Assembly (NCBI GenBank): GCA_900544615.1
Contig: UQVS01000037.1
Location: forward strand, 1-6,280
Origin: an uncultured Oscillibacter sp.
GTDB lineage: Bacteria > Bacillota > Clostridia > Oscillospirales > Oscillospiraceae
Reading direction: 5' to 3'
DNA length: 6,280 bases
The notes under the pieces were generated by a model. That model saw only the letters and a list, made by a program, of their open reading frames with translations. It searched no databases and was not told where the DNA came from. Below are positions 5,879 to 6,280 of this stretch, piece after piece. A program made the translations under genes and the position numbers. The first letter of the stretch is position 1; the number at the start of each line of letters is the position of its first letter.

Positions 5879-6067
5879 TATCAGGTCAAGGGCTTTGACG
5901 AGGTTTTAGAGGTTGAAGCGCAGTTGATGGACAACGGCCTGACTCCTGTCACGGCCGCCAAGCAGGTAGAAAGTCTAAAGGAAACCTTTACTCAACTGCA
6001 AACTCTGTTTGTGATCGTGTCCGGTTTCATCGTAGTCATTGCGCTTATTGCCGCTGCTGACGGATGA
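5879..6067 (+). pseudogene. FtsX/MacB-type ABC permease fragment
   Basis: A plus-strand frame of 62 codons ends at TGA 6065-6067. The peptide starts YQVKGFDEVLEVEAQL, continues through DNGLTPVTAAKQVESLKETF and ends in the hydrophobic run TLFVIVSGFIVVIALIAAA. This fits the end of the extracytoplasmic domain and the start of the second membrane segment of FtsX-family ABC permeases: a V.G.D.V..VE.QL...G segment, a TF..LQ helix, then a membrane helix. The left end joins the integrase fragment at about 5877 without a start codon or ribosome binding site. The right end runs into short TGACGGAT repeats and stops where the membrane helix should continue. It is not part of the intact permease at 1235-3190, which belongs to a different subgroup. 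Confidence 0.6.
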
Positions 6068-6083
6068 CGGATTGTTGACGGAT
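6058..6083. repeat. Three copies of TGACGGAT
   Basis: TGACGGAT occurs at 6058-6065, 6065-6072 and 6076-6083. The first two overlap by one base. The repeats lie where the FtsX fragment loses its expected sequence, so they may mark a slippage or join point. The plus-strand frame shifted by one continues as LLTDDGLLTDASEETA and ends at TGA 6144-6146; I do not recognise this peptide. Confidence 0.6.
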
Positions 6084-6280
6084 GCGTCCGAAGAAACCGC
6101 AACAAATATCGAAGGCTTCCCGAAAAACATGAGGATTCCGTATTGACCCTCTTTTGACCCAGAACACGAAAAAAGCTGGCAGGGCTGGACGGAGACAATG
6201 GAAAATCCGCCGAGCGAATGGTGGTAAAAAGCACAAATCGGAGCCGAAATGACTCCGATTTGTGCTTGAGACTGCCTCAT
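6084..6280. other. Right-end intergenic DNA
   Basis: No gene is supported here. The stretch holds two TTGACCC direct repeats 11 bp apart (6143-6149 and 6154-6160), an A-rich tract at 6169-6174 and the terminator hairpin at 6226-6267. Overlapping open frames on the minus strand (to about 5975) run through the hairpin, the repeats and the FtsX fragment, lack consistent domain signal and are not accepted as genes. Confidence 0.5.
6226..6267 (-). terminator. Rho-independent terminator for a gene right of the window
   Basis: AAGCACAAATCGGAG (6229-6243) and CTCCGATTTGTGCTT (6253-6267) are perfect 15-bp arms with a 9-base loop. On the minus strand the stem runs directly into a T-tract (GCTTTTTACC); on the plus strand GAGACTGCC follows, without T. 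It therefore ends minus-strand transcription entering from beyond 6280 and shields the cassette promoter from read-through. Confidence 0.8.

Noticed and set aside
5975..6280. 101-residue minus-strand frame at the right end
   Set aside because: It crosses the perfect terminator hairpin, the repeats and the FtsX fragment, and no protein family is recognisable. The hairpin with its T-tract is better explained as a terminator.

Overview
The window holds a complete four-gene Bce-type antimicrobial-peptide sensing and resistance module on the minus strand. It is flanked on both sides by non-coding, repeat-containing DNA with broken mobile-element and transporter fragments. The protein families (BceRS-BceAB with an intramembrane-sensing kinase), the strong AAGGAGG-type ribosome binding sites and the Rho-independent terminators point to a Firmicute. 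GC-rich codon use and the type of integrase remnant suggest a gut Clostridia lineage such as Oscillospiraceae. That placement is inference; no rRNA or marker gene is present.

Layout, left to right. Positions 1-1150 hold no convincing gene but several families of imperfect repeats: a 55-bp pair, a GGTATCACTACCCTCGG pair next to hairpins, and three CGGCT(C/T)ACA-type copies. Positions 1143-1179 carry the terminator of the cassette. Reading right to left on the minus strand, the cassette runs: promoter (5756-5784), response regulator (5041-5715), histidine kinase (4055-5038), a 104-bp regulatory gap with a perfect palindrome and a terminator-like hairpin, ABC ATPase (3183-3950), and FtsX-type permease (1235-3190). 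From 5788 to the right end there is a scar. It contains a short tyrosine-recombinase fragment on the minus strand that stops four bases from the cassette's -35 box, a 62-codon FtsX-permease fragment on the plus strand, short direct repeats, and a strong minus-strand terminator for a gene outside the window.

How it should work, from knowledge of the Bce family. The kinase has almost no extracellular part, so it is expected to read the state of the BceAB transporter through the membrane and phosphorylate the regulator at Asp52. The regulator then activates the transporter genes from the palindrome just upstream of the ATPase gene. The kinase and regulator genes have their own ordinary sigma-A-like promoter with no such palindrome, so the sensor pair looks basal and the transporter inducible. 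A hairpin between the two halves would limit read-through from the sensor genes into the transporter genes. The substrate cannot be read from the sequence; cell-wall-active peptides such as bacitracin or lantibiotics are typical of the family.
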